From: Bacillota bacterium
Lineage (GTDB): Bacteria > Bacillota > Clostridia > Oscillospirales > Ruminococcaceae
Reading direction: 5' to 3'
Length of the DNA: 34,310 nt
NCBI GenBank assembly: GCA_023394255.1
Contig: JAEXAZ010000216.1
Coordinates: 1-34,310, forward strand
Of this stretch, positions 15,521-23,696 are shown piece by piece. A model generated the notes under the pieces. It was not told where the DNA came from. It ran no database searches and saw only the letters and a program-made list of their open reading frames with translations. The stretch's first letter is position 1; each line of letters starts with the position of its first letter. The translations under genes were made by a program, and so were the position numbers.

Positions 15521-16993
15521 TCACGGATTAATCGAATAGTTCGGCGCCTCTTTGGTGATATAAATGTCATGCGGATGGCTTTCCTTGAGTCCCGCTCCCG
15601 TGATCCGGATAAACTGCGCTTTTTCATGCAGCTCCGGAATCGTGCCGCAGCCGGTGTAGCCCATACCGGAACGGATACCGCCAACCAGCTGGAAGATGGT
15701 TTCCGCCACCGAGCCCTTATAGGGAACACGCCCTTCGACACCCTCCGGAACCAGTTTCTTCTTTCCGGACTGGAAGTACCGGTCGCTGGAGCCTTCATTC
15801 ATCGCGGCGAGAGAACCCATCCCCCGGTAAACCTTAAAGCTTCTGCCCTGGTAGATCTCAACTTCTCCCGGACTTTCGGCGCATCCCGCCAGCAAAGAGC
15901 CAAGCATAACCGTAGACGCACCGGCCGCAAGGGCTTTGACAATATCCCCGGAATACTTGATGCCACCGTCCGCGATGATCGGTATTCCGTATTTCGCCGC
16001 GGCGCACGCCGCGTCATAAACCGCGGTAAGCTGCGGAACGCCGATACCGGCCACTACGCGCGTGGTGCAGATAGAGCCCGGCCCGATGCCGACTTTGACG
16101 GCATCCGCACCGGCGTTGATGAGATCCTCGGTTGCGCGCGCAGTTGCCACGTTGCCCGCGATGACCGGCTGGTTTGGGTATTTCGCTTTGATTTTCTTCA
16201 GGCAGTCAAAGATCATCACGTTATGCCCGTGGGCGGAGTCCAGAACCAGTACATCTACGCCTGATTTAATCAGCTCGTCCACGCGGTCCATAAAATCAGG
16301 GGTGATCCCGATTGCCGCGCCGGCCAGAAGCCTTCCGCCGCTGTCACGCGCGGAATTCGGGTACTGTACCGCTTTTTCGATATCTTTAATCGTTATCAGG
16401 CCGCGCAGAAAGCCCTGGTCATCCACCAGCGGCAGCTTTTCAATCTTATGCTGCCTCAGAATTTCCTGCGCCTCTCTCAGCGTAGTCCCGACCGGAGCCG
16501 TAACCAGATGATCCTTGGTCATGACGTCCTTGATTTTTGTGCCGTGATCCTCAAGAAAACGAAGGTCACGGTTGGTCAGGATTCCGACCAGTTTCCCTTT
16601 TTCGCAGATCGGCACGCCGGAAATCTTATATTTTGACATGATCTCGTCCGCGTCATAGACAAAATGCTCCGGGGACAGATAAAACGGGTTGGCAATGACC
16701 CCGTTTTCTGAACGCTTTACGGTATCCACTTCATCCGCCTGTGCGGAGATGCTCATATTTTTATGAATGACGCCAATGCCGCCCTCTCTTGCAATGGCAA
16801 TGGCCATCTTGGATGTGGTGACCGTATCCATTGCCGAGGTCAGAAAAGGAGAGTTGAGACGAATTCCTTTTACAAGATCAGTGGAAATATCGACGTCAGC
16901 TGGTACGACTTCCGATTTTGCGGGAATCAGAAGCACGTCGTCGAAGGTAAGCCCTTCTTTCGTAAACTTCTCAGATGTATTGGTGTTCAGCAT
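15521..16993 (-). CDS. guaB: IMP dehydrogenase
   Basis: This 490-aa enzyme oxidises IMP to XMP, the committed step to GMP. The TIM-barrel N-terminal segment begins TFDDVLLIPAKSEV. Two CBS domains follow (about residues 95-210, with ISGVPICEKGKLVGILTNRD and KIEKLPLVDDQGFLRGLIT, shown as separate pieces). The catalytic loop GPGSICTTR carries the active-site Cys, and the YRGMGSLAAM and flap segments follow. The frame is open to 17050, but MLNTNTSEKF at 16993 has GGAGG just upstream and family length. It is monocistronic, with its own promoter at 17046-17074. Confidence 0.97.
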   Translation of the reverse strand: MLNTNTSEKFTKEGLTFDDVLLIPAKSEVVPADVDISTDLVKGIRLNSPFLTSAMDTVTTSKMAIAIAREGGIGVIHKNMSISAQADEVDTVKRSENGVIANPFYLSPEHFVYDADEIMSKYKISGVPICEKGKLVGILTNRDLRFLEDHGTKIKDVMTKDHLVTAPVGTTLREAQEILRQHKIEKLPLVDDQGFLRGLITIKDIEKAVQYPNSARDSGGRLLAGAAIGITPDFMDRVDELIKSGVDVLVLDSAHGHNVMIFDCLKKIKAKYPNQPVIAGNVATARATEDLINAGADAVKVGIGPGSICTTRVVAGIGVPQLTAVYDAACAAAKYGIPIIADGGIKYSGDIVKALAAGASTVMLGSLLAGCAESPGEVEIYQGRSFKVYRGMGSLAAMNEGSSDRYFQSGKKKLVPEGVEGRVPYKGSVAETIFQLVGGIRSGMGYTGCGTIPELHEKAQFIRITGAGLKESHPHDIYITKEAPNYSINP

Positions 16994-17045
16994 ACGTCCT
17001 CCATTCTTTCTTCCATGTATTTGCTTACTTCCATATATTTTTACT

Positions 17046-17074
17046 ATCATATCACTATTTTAGGACTGCTTCAA
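17046..17074 (-). promoter_or_regulatory. Sigma-A promoter of guaB
   Basis: On the reverse strand TTGAAG (17069-17074) and TATGAT (17046-17051) lie 17 bases apart, about 53 bases before the guaB ATG. No purine-box (PurR) or guanine-riboswitch core is evident. Confidence 0.72.
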
Positions 17075-17147
17075 TAGTCTTAATCTACAAATTATTATCG
17101 ACCGTCAGCAAACAACATAGAACTTTCCGCATACGTATGACTAATGA

Positions 17148-18263
17148 TCAAATTGGCGGTGTGTGGCGCGCCCGGTAGTCCGCCAGCAGCAGATCCACCA
17201 TCCGTCCGTAGCTCTGAACGCCGTCGCTTTGCGCGTTGGCCTGCAGATAAGCATTATTCACCGCATCTGAGACTTTCGCGACAGGTCCCTCATACCGCGC
17301 CCAATACGCGTTGTTATATTGAAAATCCTTCCGGACACCGTCAGACAGCAGATCATTGACCTGCGTAAACAGTTCCCAGTCGTCGGAAGCAAGCCTGTTC
17401 AGAGAATGAATCAGCGCCAGCATAACGCCGCTGTAGCGGAAATCCGGAGAGTCGCTGCGCTCACAGGCCAGATATCCGATGAAATTCGCTTCATCTTCCC
17501 GCATAAATCCCCTCGTGTGCGCCAGCTCATGGCACATGGTTGCGGGGATGGAATAGTCGGGACAGGCTACATTTACATTTGCTTCAAAAGTATAGGGCGT
17601 AAAGACGCCGGTCAGCTGCATCATCGACATCCACCAGGAATTCACCAGCGGCTTCGGCGTGATATTCATGCCGGGCAGCACCGCGTAATCCTCCGCCAGC
17701 CGGGCGAAGGATTCCCTTGCGATCTTTGCTGTGGCGCGGTTGCTTTGCGAAAGCATCATCACGCCGGTTTCATCCAGCCTGACATCCTTTCTCAGTTCGT
17801 TTGCCCGCTGAATCAGCTCCGAACACAAAGCCGACAGCTCCTCCGAAGAGGAATCCCGCACCGCAAGCCCGCTGAACGTCGTAAACTCCGGACGGTAATA
17901 ATTCAGCCCGCAGAACAGGACGAACACAAACAACACAAAGCAGGCCAGTTTCAGCCCCCATTCGGGCAGTCTGCGCCACGGAATCCGAATCCTGCGGAAC
18001 GCCGCAAGCAGCAGGAGCGTTGGAAGCATAACGATCGCCATACAGATGAAAAACTCCGCAAGGGAGAACGGCAGCAGAGAAACCAGCGTTCCAAACAGGT
18101 TTTCCATCACAGGGTAAAAACCGGTTGAGTAGTACCGCTCCACCAGCCCGGGATTGCTTCGGGCGACGCACACAAGCAGGAATGAAACCGGCGCCAGCAA
18201 CAGCGGCCACCAGCGTCTGAAAAGGATCTGTATCAACTGTTTTTTTCCGGTTTCGACATTCAT
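17148..18263 (-). CDS. DUF3810 membrane metallopeptidase-like protein
   Basis: This 371-aa protein has three hydrophobic segments in the N-terminal 140 residues (LLLAPVSFLLVCVA, FFICMAIVMLPTLLLLAAF, LACFVLFVFVLFCGLNYY). A large extracytoplasmic domain contains CHELAHTRGFMREDEANFIGY, given as CHELAH and FMREDEANFIGY: an HExxH zinc-peptidase motif with a downstream ExxxF Glu. This is the DUF3810 pattern. Its substrate is unknown. The frame is open to 18353, but the ATG at 18263 (MNVETGKK) overlaps the upstream Smr gene as ATGA and follows GGTGGTGAT. It is the last gene of the AKR-Smr-DUF3810 operon. No terminator is clear after it. Confidence 0.82.
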   Translation of the reverse strand: MNVETGKKQLIQILFRRWWPLLLAPVSFLLVCVARSNPGLVERYYSTGFYPVMENLFGTLVSLLPFSLAEFFICMAIVMLPTLLLLAAFRRIRIPWRRLPEWGLKLACFVLFVFVLFCGLNYYRPEFTTFSGLAVRDSSSEELSALCSELIQRANELRKDVRLDETGVMMLSQSNRATAKIARESFARLAEDYAVLPGMNITPKPLVNSWWMSMMQLTGVFTPYTFEANVNVACPDYSIPATMCHELAHTRGFMREDEANFIGYLACERSDSPDFRYSGVMLALIHSLNRLASDDWELFTQVNDLLSDGVRKDFQYNNAYWARYEGPVAKVSDAVNNAYLQANAQSDGVQSYGRMVDLLLADYRARHTPPI

Positions 18264-18604
18264 AAGATCACCACCGTAATTCCCTGGTTGCAGCGGGTAT
18301 AATCCCTGTCGCGGGCGAGCTCCGGGCATAGCTGGAGCGCGCGGCGCGCGCACTCCTCAAAAGGGGAGAACTCCTCGCCGAAAACCACTTCCTTTATGGT
18401 TCCGGACTGTTTCATCAGTCCCAGTTCCCGGCGCACGCCGGTCCGAATCCGGCCGCCATGCCCGCTGGAGCCGTATCCGTGGATCAGCTTAAGCGCGACC
18501 GCCCGCTGCGCCTTTGCGGAACGCAGCGCGGCGGTCATCCGCGATTTTGCAATCTCAACCGTGGGCATGCCCGCCTCAAGGTTGACAGTCAGCACCCCCG
18601 GCAT
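18260..18604 (-). CDS. Smr-domain protein (small MutS-related)
   Basis: This 114-aa protein looks like a stand-alone Smr domain. It has an N-terminal strand with helix (TVNLEAGMPTVEIAKSRM, where the usual DLRG is NLEA), then the hallmark LKLIHGYGSSGHGGRIR, a longer version of the family HGxGxG loop, and the strand VKEVVFGEEF-type ending. Smr domains bind nucleic acid and can be endonucleases. Loss of the usual D-L-R-G means nuclease activity is doubtful. The ATG is one base after the aldo/keto reductase stop and its end overlaps the DUF3810 gene by 4 bases. Confidence 0.7.
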   Translation of the reverse strand: MPGVLTVNLEAGMPTVEIAKSRMTAALRSAKAQRAVALKLIHGYGSSGHGGRIRTGVRRELGLMKQSGTIKEVVFGEEFSPFEECARRALQLCPELARDRDYTRCNQGITVVIL

Positions 18605-18605
18605 C

Positions 18606-19571
18606 CTATCTCACCAATGCCGCGCATTCCTCCGCGGACAGCGTAAAATCACAGTCGGACATGGTATCCTCAAGCTGTCCGACCGTGGAACAGCCGACCA
18701 GCGCCGCGCTTTGGAGCGGGTTGGAGGTCAAAAACGCCATCCCGATTGCGGCGGCGGATTTTCCGGTTTTTTCACTCATCGCCCGGACTGCCGCAAGGCG
18801 GCGACGGTTCACAGGGTTGTCATAGCGCTGCACAAATTTGTCCTGCAGGGTGCCGCCCTCCAGCAGTTTGGAATAAAAACCGCCGCCCTGAGACGCAAAT
18901 CCCATCACCGGGACCCGGTTTTCCAGATAGCCCTGATACTCGGTTTCGTTCATGCAGACCATCGTGGGATCGTTCCACAGTTCTCCTGTCGTATACGCGA
19001 TCCCCCACTGAATCTGGGAAATGGCAAACGGGGTCTTTCCATGCGCCTTCGCGTAGGCATTCGCCTCGTTGATGCGCGCAACTGTCCAGTTGGAGGCGCC
19101 CAGCGCGCGGATTTTTCCCGCCTTCACGTGCTCATCCATCATATCCACAATCTCTCCGACAGGCATATCCGGGTTATCCCTGTGGAGAAAATAAATATCG
19201 ACATAGTCAACGCCCAGTTCGCTCAGGCTGGTCTCCAGTTCCAGATCGACAACCTCCCGGCAGATCCGGCTTTTGGTCAGATTGTTCCGGTCCGGAAGCG
19301 CGCCTTTTGTCACCAGGATGATATCATTCCGGTTTTTGCGCGCCGCCATCCAGCGCCCCACAATCGGCTCGCTGCGGGAAATTGTGTCGTCCGCATTTTT
19401 GCGGCCGTAAATACGCGCGGTATCGATGGTATTGCCCCCCAGTTCCAGATACCGGTCCATCAGCGCCCACGCGCGTTTTTCCGGAATTGTGACGCCGAAA
19501 TAATCCGCCCCTTTGGCAATCTTTGACATCTTCAGAACCCCGTCCACCGCCTGCACATCCATAAATTTCAT
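18606..19571 (-). CDS. Aldo/keto reductase
   Basis: This 321-aa NADPH-dependent oxidoreductase has a TIM-barrel fold. The catalytic tetrad is visible: Asp and Tyr in GNTIDTARIYG (about residues 47-57), Lys in ILVTKGAL and His in YFLHRDNP. Downstream, GASNWT and QIQWGIAYTTGE line the barrel, and a C-terminal coenzyme segment (AALVGCSTVGQLED) follows. GGGAGGG lies 7 bases before the ATG. The substrate is not deducible. It leads an operon with an Smr protein and a DUF3810 protein, which share no obvious pathway. Confidence 0.9.
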   Translation of the reverse strand: MKFMDVQAVDGVLKMSKIAKGADYFGVTIPEKRAWALMDRYLELGGNTIDTARIYGRKNADDTISRSEPIVGRWMAARKNRNDIILVTKGALPDRNNLTKSRICREVVDLELETSLSELGVDYVDIYFLHRDNPDMPVGEIVDMMDEHVKAGKIRALGASNWTVARINEANAYAKAHGKTPFAISQIQWGIAYTTGELWNDPTMVCMNETEYQGYLENRVPVMGFASQGGGFYSKLLEGGTLQDKFVQRYDNPVNRRRLAAVRAMSEKTGKSAAAIGMAFLTSNPLQSAALVGCSTVGQLEDTMSDCDFTLSAEECAALVR

Positions 19572-19608
19572 TGCTTTACCCTCCCTGATTTCATAGCCGT
19601 TTTTTTCT

Positions 19609-19637
19609 ATTATACCGGTCTGATTCCCATATTACAA
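19609..19637 (-). promoter_or_regulatory. Sigma-A promoter of the aldo/keto reductase operon
   Basis: On the reverse strand TTGTAA (19632-19637) and TATAAT (19609-19614) are 17 bases apart. The -10 lies about 40 bases before the start codon at 19571. Confidence 0.8.
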
Positions 19638-19716
19638 CCCGGACCGCCGCCGTTTGGGCCCACAAATAAAAAAAATTGATTTCCAATTATTGTTACCGCA
19701 TTTTCTCGACGTCGGA

Positions 19717-19745
19717 TTGTAAGGGACTGGGAAAAGTGGTAGACT
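19717..19745 (+). promoter_or_regulatory. Promoter of the endonuclease/exonuclease/phosphatase-family gene
   Basis: TTGTAA (19717-19722), 17-base spacer, TAGACT (19740-19745), followed by AGGGGGTGA as ribosome site before the ATG at 19774. A fair but not strong -10. Confidence 0.6.
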
Positions 19746-19773
19746 AACAAAAGACTTTTCAGGGGGTGATCAG

Positions 19774-20628
19774 ATGGGTGAAAACGGCAATGATTTGATT
19801 CGGGTAATTTCCTTTAATTTAAAACGCGATTTCGGGCCTGCTCTGCGCCGGTCCCGCAGATGGAAGGAGCGGCGTTCCATCGCCGCCCAATTCATTCGTG
19901 AAAGCGGGGCAACGATTGTAGGCGTGCAGGAACTTTTGCCCGGGATGCGGGAGGATGTGCGAACCCTGTTGGATTCGGAATACAGCATCCTTGGCTTTGG
20001 CCGCTATAAGGGGCTGCGTCCCAAAAATGACGAACACAGCGATATCATTATTAAAAATGAGGATGCAAAAGTGACTTTTACCAAGACATTCTGGCTTTCC
20101 AAAAGCCCGGAACAGCTGAGCCGCGCCTATTTTGCGATTTTCCCGCGCATCTGCACCGTGGCGGAAGTACACGTCGAAAAACCGGGCTGTACCATCCGTG
20201 TGTTCAATACGCATCTGGACCATATCAGCGGAATCGCCAGGCTGCTGGGTGTCAAAGTGATTCTGGAATACATTTCTAAATTCAATCAGGAGAACCCGCT
20301 GCCCACGATTCTGATGGGCGACCTGAACTGCAAGCCGAAAAGCCGCCCGGTTCAGTTTTTGAACGACCACGTATTGGATTTTCCCGATGTCCACCTGACG
20401 GACGTCTATTCCAAGTTCGAGCCGTCCTCCCTTTCCAATACTTTTCATAATTTCAGCGGCAAAGTCGATTCCAGGGCCGACCCCATCGACTATATATTTG
20501 TGTCCGACGAATTTGAAATTGTCGAATCGCGAATTCTGACCGAACCTGTGGACGGCCGGTATCCTTCGGACCATTACCCGCTGATGGCAACCCTGCGGCT
20601 GAAAAAGGGCTTTCAGGGCAGTGAATAA
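19774..20628 (+). CDS. Endonuclease/exonuclease/phosphatase family protein
   Basis: This 284-aa cytosolic protein has the EEP fold (as in ExoIII, DNase I and sphingomyelinase). The four metal/phosphate motifs are present: SFNLK near residue 13, VGVQEL with the metal Glu (about residue 52), FNTHLDH with catalytic His, MGDLNCKP, and the terminal SDHYPLMATL. There is no signal peptide. The target (nucleic acid, phospholipid or phosphosugar) cannot be chosen. The gene is monocistronic. Its last two codons and stop lie inside a long inverted repeat that forms the terminator. Confidence 0.87.
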   Translation: MGENGNDLIRVISFNLKRDFGPALRRSRRWKERRSIAAQFIRESGATIVGVQELLPGMREDVRTLLDSEYSILGFGRYKGLRPKNDEHSDIIIKNEDAKVTFTKTFWLSKSPEQLSRAYFAIFPRICTVAEVHVEKPGCTIRVFNTHLDHISGIARLLGVKVILEYISKFNQENPLPTILMGDLNCKPKSRPVQFLNDHVLDFPDVHLTDVYSKFEPSSLSNTFHNFSGKVDSRADPIDYIFVSDEFEIVESRILTEPVDGRYPSDHYPLMATLRLKKGFQGSE

Positions 20629-20671
20629 GAGAACGCCCGTGAAATTGATACACGGGCGTTCTCTTATTCAC
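20621..20671. terminator. Perfect 21-bp inverted repeat overlapping a stop codon
   Basis: Arms 20621-20641 and 20651-20671 are perfectly complementary around a 9-base loop. The left arm contains the end and stop codon of the EEP gene. The right side is followed by TGGTTTTATT and by the convergent DUF1540 gene ending at 20680, so it probably terminates both. Confidence 0.8.
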
Positions 20672-20679
20672 TGGTTTTA

Positions 20680-20850
20680 TTACCTGCGCTTAAAGGATTG
20701 ACAGTCGGTGCACTGGACTTTGGCCGGGTCGGTTTCATGAGTACCGACCTGGATGCAATCCAAAGAACAGTTATTTGCTTTGGAAGCATGGTAAGCACAC
20801 TGGTTAACACTGCATTCGATGCTCGGATTGATGTTTTCTTGAGTCATCAT
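20680..20850 (-). CDS. DUF1540 cysteine-rich mini-protein
   Basis: This 56-aa protein has six cysteines (residues 13, 18, 28, 32, 47, 50) in the DUF1540 pattern: CSVNQCAY at the start, CIQVG in the middle and CTDCQSF near the end. The family is common in spore-forming Firmicutes, its function is unknown and metal binding is likely from the paired cysteines. AAAGGGG lies 9 bases before the first of two adjacent ATGs (20850 or 20847). It is not a SCIFF peptide despite the six cysteines, since the spacing differs and no radical-SAM maturase is near. Confidence 0.85.
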   Translation of the reverse strand: MMTQENINPSIECSVNQCAYHASKANNCSLDCIQVGTHETDPAKVQCTDCQSFKRR

Positions 20851-20889
20851 TGTTGAAGGCCCCTTTCTCATTCGGCTTTTCAAAATTTT

Positions 20890-20932
20890 TGTAAAAACAA
20901 AATCAGGACGCAACAGTAAGTTTACGTCCCGA
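20890..20932 (-). terminator. Attenuator- or terminator-like hairpin upstream of the DUF1540 gene
   Basis: On the reverse strand an imperfect stem (ATC-GGACG-AAC arms near 20903-20915 and 20920-20932) is followed by TTTTGTTTTT. It lies just upstream of the DUF1540 start, where no reverse-strand gene ends, so a regulated leader or small RNA is possible. Confidence 0.4.
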
Positions 20933-21036
20933 TTAGTATGTACCGTTTCTCTTAAAAATTTCTGCCATTTTATGGATGTTCATAAAAATGATAAAATCTG
21001 TACGCAATATCTTTGTAGAAAACGTGAATCCGTGAT

Positions 21037-21044
21037 GCTATAAT
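21037..21044 (+). promoter_or_regulatory. Extended -10 promoter of the unknown lipoprotein gene
   Basis: TGCTATAAT with TATAAT at 21039-21044; the hexamer 17 bases upstream (TAGAAA) is poor. Leader length to the start at 21133 is about 80 bases. Confidence 0.55.
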
Positions 21045-21132
21045 AAGAACAGTTTTAAGGGTCTGCGGCCAGTGAAACTATTTTTAGAAAACAGCCATTG
21101 TTCATTTGAGTTCCAGGAATAGGAGTTATGAT

Positions 21133-22053
21133 ATGTTTAGGGTCCTTCATCTTGCAGGCGTACTGTTCTGCGCCGTATTGGTTGTTTTGCCTCTGGCCGG
21201 CTGTGGCGCAAGCCAGACCGACGCTTCCTCTGTTTCCCTTGCCCCATCGTCGGAAAGCCCGCCCGACAGCCAGTCTCAAAGCAGCCTTCCCTCCCAGCCG
21301 GCAGACGGCCAGGTTCGTCTCCCTCTGGAAAATACCGATTATAAAAAAGCGGAACTGCAGAATTATGAAACCATCGGAGCCCAGTTTTTCCAGAACGATA
21401 AACGATACTACCGCATTGCAAGCGCAATTTATCAATATCGGGATTATCATAACGCGCTGATTTTTGAGGAAAGCCTCTCCGATCTGGCGCAGGCGGACCC
21501 CGCTTTTCTGGTGGAAATCGCGGCTTCCCAGGCGCCGCATATCGATTTATACAGCGCGGCCTTCCGCAGCCTGCCCGCAGACTGCGCTCTCGGCAAATTT
21601 TTTAAACAGAAGAAAAATGCCGGTATCGCGGTGGGGCTCCTGTCTTACGGGGACGATGTGCGCGTGAAAGCAAAGGAGCTGTTCGGAAAGGATTATGTGC
21701 TGCCCAGGCTTGCCGGTCTTACCATTCAATATGACGCCGATCTTGACCTTTATTATATGAACAGAGACGGCGCCTCACTCGCGACAGATTACCCGGTAAT
21801 TATCAGCGAACTGGAGACGCCGGAGAAAGACGACTGCATCGCGGTGAAGGTACTGCGCCTGTGCTACTGGGACTTCAACGGCATCTGGTCTACCCCGGAC
21901 GGCAGTTGGGAAAGCGGGAAAATGTCCATGCAGGAGATCAAAAACTATGCGGTGAAGCAGATAGAGGCCGGAAACCGGCAGTTTATTCCGTCCACCTATT
22001 ATCTACAGGAAACAGACGGGACTCTGCGGGTTGTCGGCTTTCAAAAGTCATAA
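21133..22053 (+). CDS. Unrecognised lipoprotein
   Basis: This 306-aa protein begins with a signal peptide and lipobox LAGC (Cys24). A Ser/Pro-rich linker follows to about residue 65, then a soluble domain I do not recognise. The C-terminal half contains aromatic-rich segments such as YYMNRDGASLATDYPV and LCYWDFNGIWSTPDGSW and ends near FQKS. I see no enzyme motif. AGGAG lies 7 bases before the ATG at 21133, while an in-frame TTG at 21106 lacks one. It stands alone between a DUF1540 gene and yqeY. Ending on an extracytoplasmic unknown domain, its role cannot be guessed. Confidence 0.8.
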   Translation: MFRVLHLAGVLFCAVLVVLPLAGCGASQTDASSVSLAPSSESPPDSQSQSSLPSQPADGQVRLPLENTDYKKAELQNYETIGAQFFQNDKRYYRIASAIYQYRDYHNALIFEESLSDLAQADPAFLVEIAASQAPHIDLYSAAFRSLPADCALGKFFKQKKNAGIAVGLLSYGDDVRVKAKELFGKDYVLPRLAGLTIQYDADLDLYYMNRDGASLATDYPVIISELETPEKDDCIAVKVLRLCYWDFNGIWSTPDGSWESGKMSMQEIKNYAVKQIEAGNRQFIPSTYYLQETDGTLRVVGFQKS

Positions 22054-22089
22054 AAAAATCCCCCGTTAACCGGGGGATTTTTTTATGAC
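22047..22089. terminator. Bidirectional terminator shared by two convergent stop codons
   Basis: A perfect 19-bp inverted repeat (22047-22065 with 22071-22089) has A7 and T7 tracts inside it. The left arm holds the TAA of the lipoprotein gene (22051-22053), and the right arm holds the stop of yqeY (reverse complement of 22083-22085). Confidence 0.93.
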
Positions 22090-22532
22090 TGAAACAGTTC
22101 GCCGACCATCTGATTCACAAGGCCGCCGTCCGCTTTTCCTTTGACAAGCGGCATCAGCACCTTCATAATCCGGCCTTTATCCTTTGCCTGGGGGGCTGTA
22201 ATGCCCAGTTCCGCAAGCACCTTTTGAATGACCGCACGGATTTCCTCTTCGCTCATGCTCTGCGGAGCGAATTCCGCAAGTACGCCAAGGCGGATTTTGC
22301 ATTCTTCCAAAAGGTCCGTACGCTCGGGAGGCGTGCTGTCCAGCGCCTCTTTGGTCTGTTTGATTTCCTTAAGGATAACAGCATCCTCTTCTTCCTCGGT
22401 CAGGTCGGCGCGTTTATCAATGTACTTTGCTTTCAGGGACGACAGCAGCAAAGACAAAACATCCTTGCGCGCCGCATCCTTTGCTTTCATCGCAGCGACC
22501 ATTTCCTGCCTTACCAAATCCATTTTCGACAT
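22083..22532 (-). CDS. yqeY: GatB/YqeY domain protein
   Basis: This 149-aa protein matches the YqeY family: a helical N-terminal half (KDVLSLLLSSLKAKYIDKR, beginning near residue 23, then EEEEDAVILKEIKQTKEALD) and a C-terminal GatB/YqeY tail (GRIMKVLMPLVKGKADGGLVN in pieces GRIMKVLMPLV and GKADGGLVNQMV). It is related to the tRNA-binding tail of GatB, with unknown biochemical role. GGAGG lies before the ATG. It follows the dehydrogenase gene by 77 bases on the same strand and may be co-transcribed. Confidence 0.92.
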   Translation of the reverse strand: MSKMDLVRQEMVAAMKAKDAARKDVLSLLLSSLKAKYIDKRADLTEEEEDAVILKEIKQTKEALDSTPPERTDLLEECKIRLGVLAEFAPQSMSEEEIRAVIQKVLAELGITAPQAKDKGRIMKVLMPLVKGKADGGLVNQMVGELFQS

Positions 22533-22609
22533 ACAGATGTTCCTCCATATAGATTGGAAGCGGACCAGTGTCTGTTTCCAGAATTACAAAATTGAATCCG
22601 CGCGATCGG

Positions 22610-23554
22610 TTAGTTTCCCGCGCGCCGCACAAGGTTTTTCAGTTCTTTTCCGCTGACATAATCCTTTAAATTGCCGAAGCTGATCTCAAAAATCCTGCGC
22701 ACGGTGTAAGCAAGATGGTTGCTTCCGGCCGAGTGCGGGGTGATGAGGACATTTTCCAGTTTCCACAGCGGATGATCCGGGGGCAGCGGCTCCGGCTCGG
22801 TAACGTCAAGCGCGGCCCCCCCAATTACTTTGCGCCTCATGGCATCACAAAGCGCCTCCGTGTCAATGACGCTGCCGCGTCCGCCGTTAAGCAAAACCGC
22901 GTCCGGCTTCATGCGCGCAATCCGTTCCTTATGGAACAGGCGGACCGTATTGTCCGACGCGGGCAGAAACAACGCCACAACATCCGCTTTTTCAAGTTCC
23001 GCGTCAAGCGCTTCCATGGGAAGCAGCTCATCCATCCACGCGGGCTTTTCCCCGACATGGCGGCGCAGCCCGACCGTATAGCCGCCTAATGCTTTGCATT
23101 TTTTCGCGAACTGTCCTCCGATATCCCCCAGACCGACGACTAAAACCCGCGCGCCCATGATCGTTTTGACATCGCCCTCGTCCGACCACTCGCAGCGGGT
23201 CTGATGATCACGGTAACGGTCAATCTTTTTATAAAGGCAGAGCAGCATCGCAAGCATATGCTCTGAAACCGCCAGTCCATAAGCGCCCGCGGCATTGGTG
23301 ATCACAACATTGGGGGGCAAAATAGACGTATAGGGGTCTGTTCCCGCGCTCTGCAGCTGCATCCATTCCAGATTCGGCGCATCCGACAGCAGTTGCGGCA
23401 GCACATTCCCGATGATTATATTTGCCTCACGGACCTGCTCCTGCGTAACCTCCGGAATTTTTAAAAACCGGAACTCCCAGTCAGGCGCCGCCTGCATCAT
23501 TTTATCCCGATCGTCCTGCGACGTATGGATTACGACCAATACCTTTTTCTTCAT
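22610..23554 (-). CDS. D-2-hydroxyacid dehydrogenase family protein
   Basis: This 314-aa NAD(P)-linked oxidoreductase has the bilobal fold. The Rossmann loop is VVGLGDIGGQFAK (about residue 140). Catalytic residues are visible as Arg in NGGRGSVID, Glu in DVTEPEPLP and His in ITPHSAG. The PLPPDHPLW segment is classic. The substrate (glyoxylate, hydroxypyruvate, phosphoglycerate or others) is not clear, and its length is below that of SerA with no ACT domain. GGGGAGGAACC lies before the ATG. It has its own promoter. Confidence 0.9.
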   Translation of the reverse strand: MKKKVLVVIHTSQDDRDKMMQAAPDWEFRFLKIPEVTQEQVREANIIIGNVLPQLLSDAPNLEWMQLQSAGTDPYTSILPPNVVITNAAGAYGLAVSEHMLAMLLCLYKKIDRYRDHQTRCEWSDEGDVKTIMGARVLVVGLGDIGGQFAKKCKALGGYTVGLRRHVGEKPAWMDELLPMEALDAELEKADVVALFLPASDNTVRLFHKERIARMKPDAVLLNGGRGSVIDTEALCDAMRRKVIGGAALDVTEPEPLPPDHPLWKLENVLITPHSAGSNHLAYTVRRIFEISFGNLKDYVSGKELKNLVRRAGN

Positions 23555-23634
23555 GTGTAGGTTCCTCCCCTATTTTGGCACTACATCCGGCACGACCCAA
23601 AAGCGTCCGCCGATGCCCAAACAATAACAGTTAA

Positions 23635-23663
23635 ATTATAGCATTATCCGGACTGATATACAA
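23635..23663 (-). promoter_or_regulatory. Promoter of the hydroxyacid dehydrogenase gene
   Basis: On the reverse strand TTGTAT (23658-23663), 17 bases, and TATAAT (23635-23640) with TGC directly before the -10. The leader of about 75 bases shows no recognised riboswitch. Confidence 0.8.
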
Positions 23664-23696
23664 CACCACTTTTCTCCTGATTGGCATGTAAATGGT

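Noticed and set aside
17319..18128. 269-codon forward frame opposite the DUF3810 gene
   Set aside because: Shadow of the real reverse-strand gene, with His/Gln/Arg-rich product typical of antisense reading.
20680..20850. Six-cysteine SCIFF-type ranthipeptide precursor
   Set aside because: The cysteine spacing and the CSVNQCAY and CTDCQSF segments fit DUF1540, and no radical-SAM maturase gene is adjacent.
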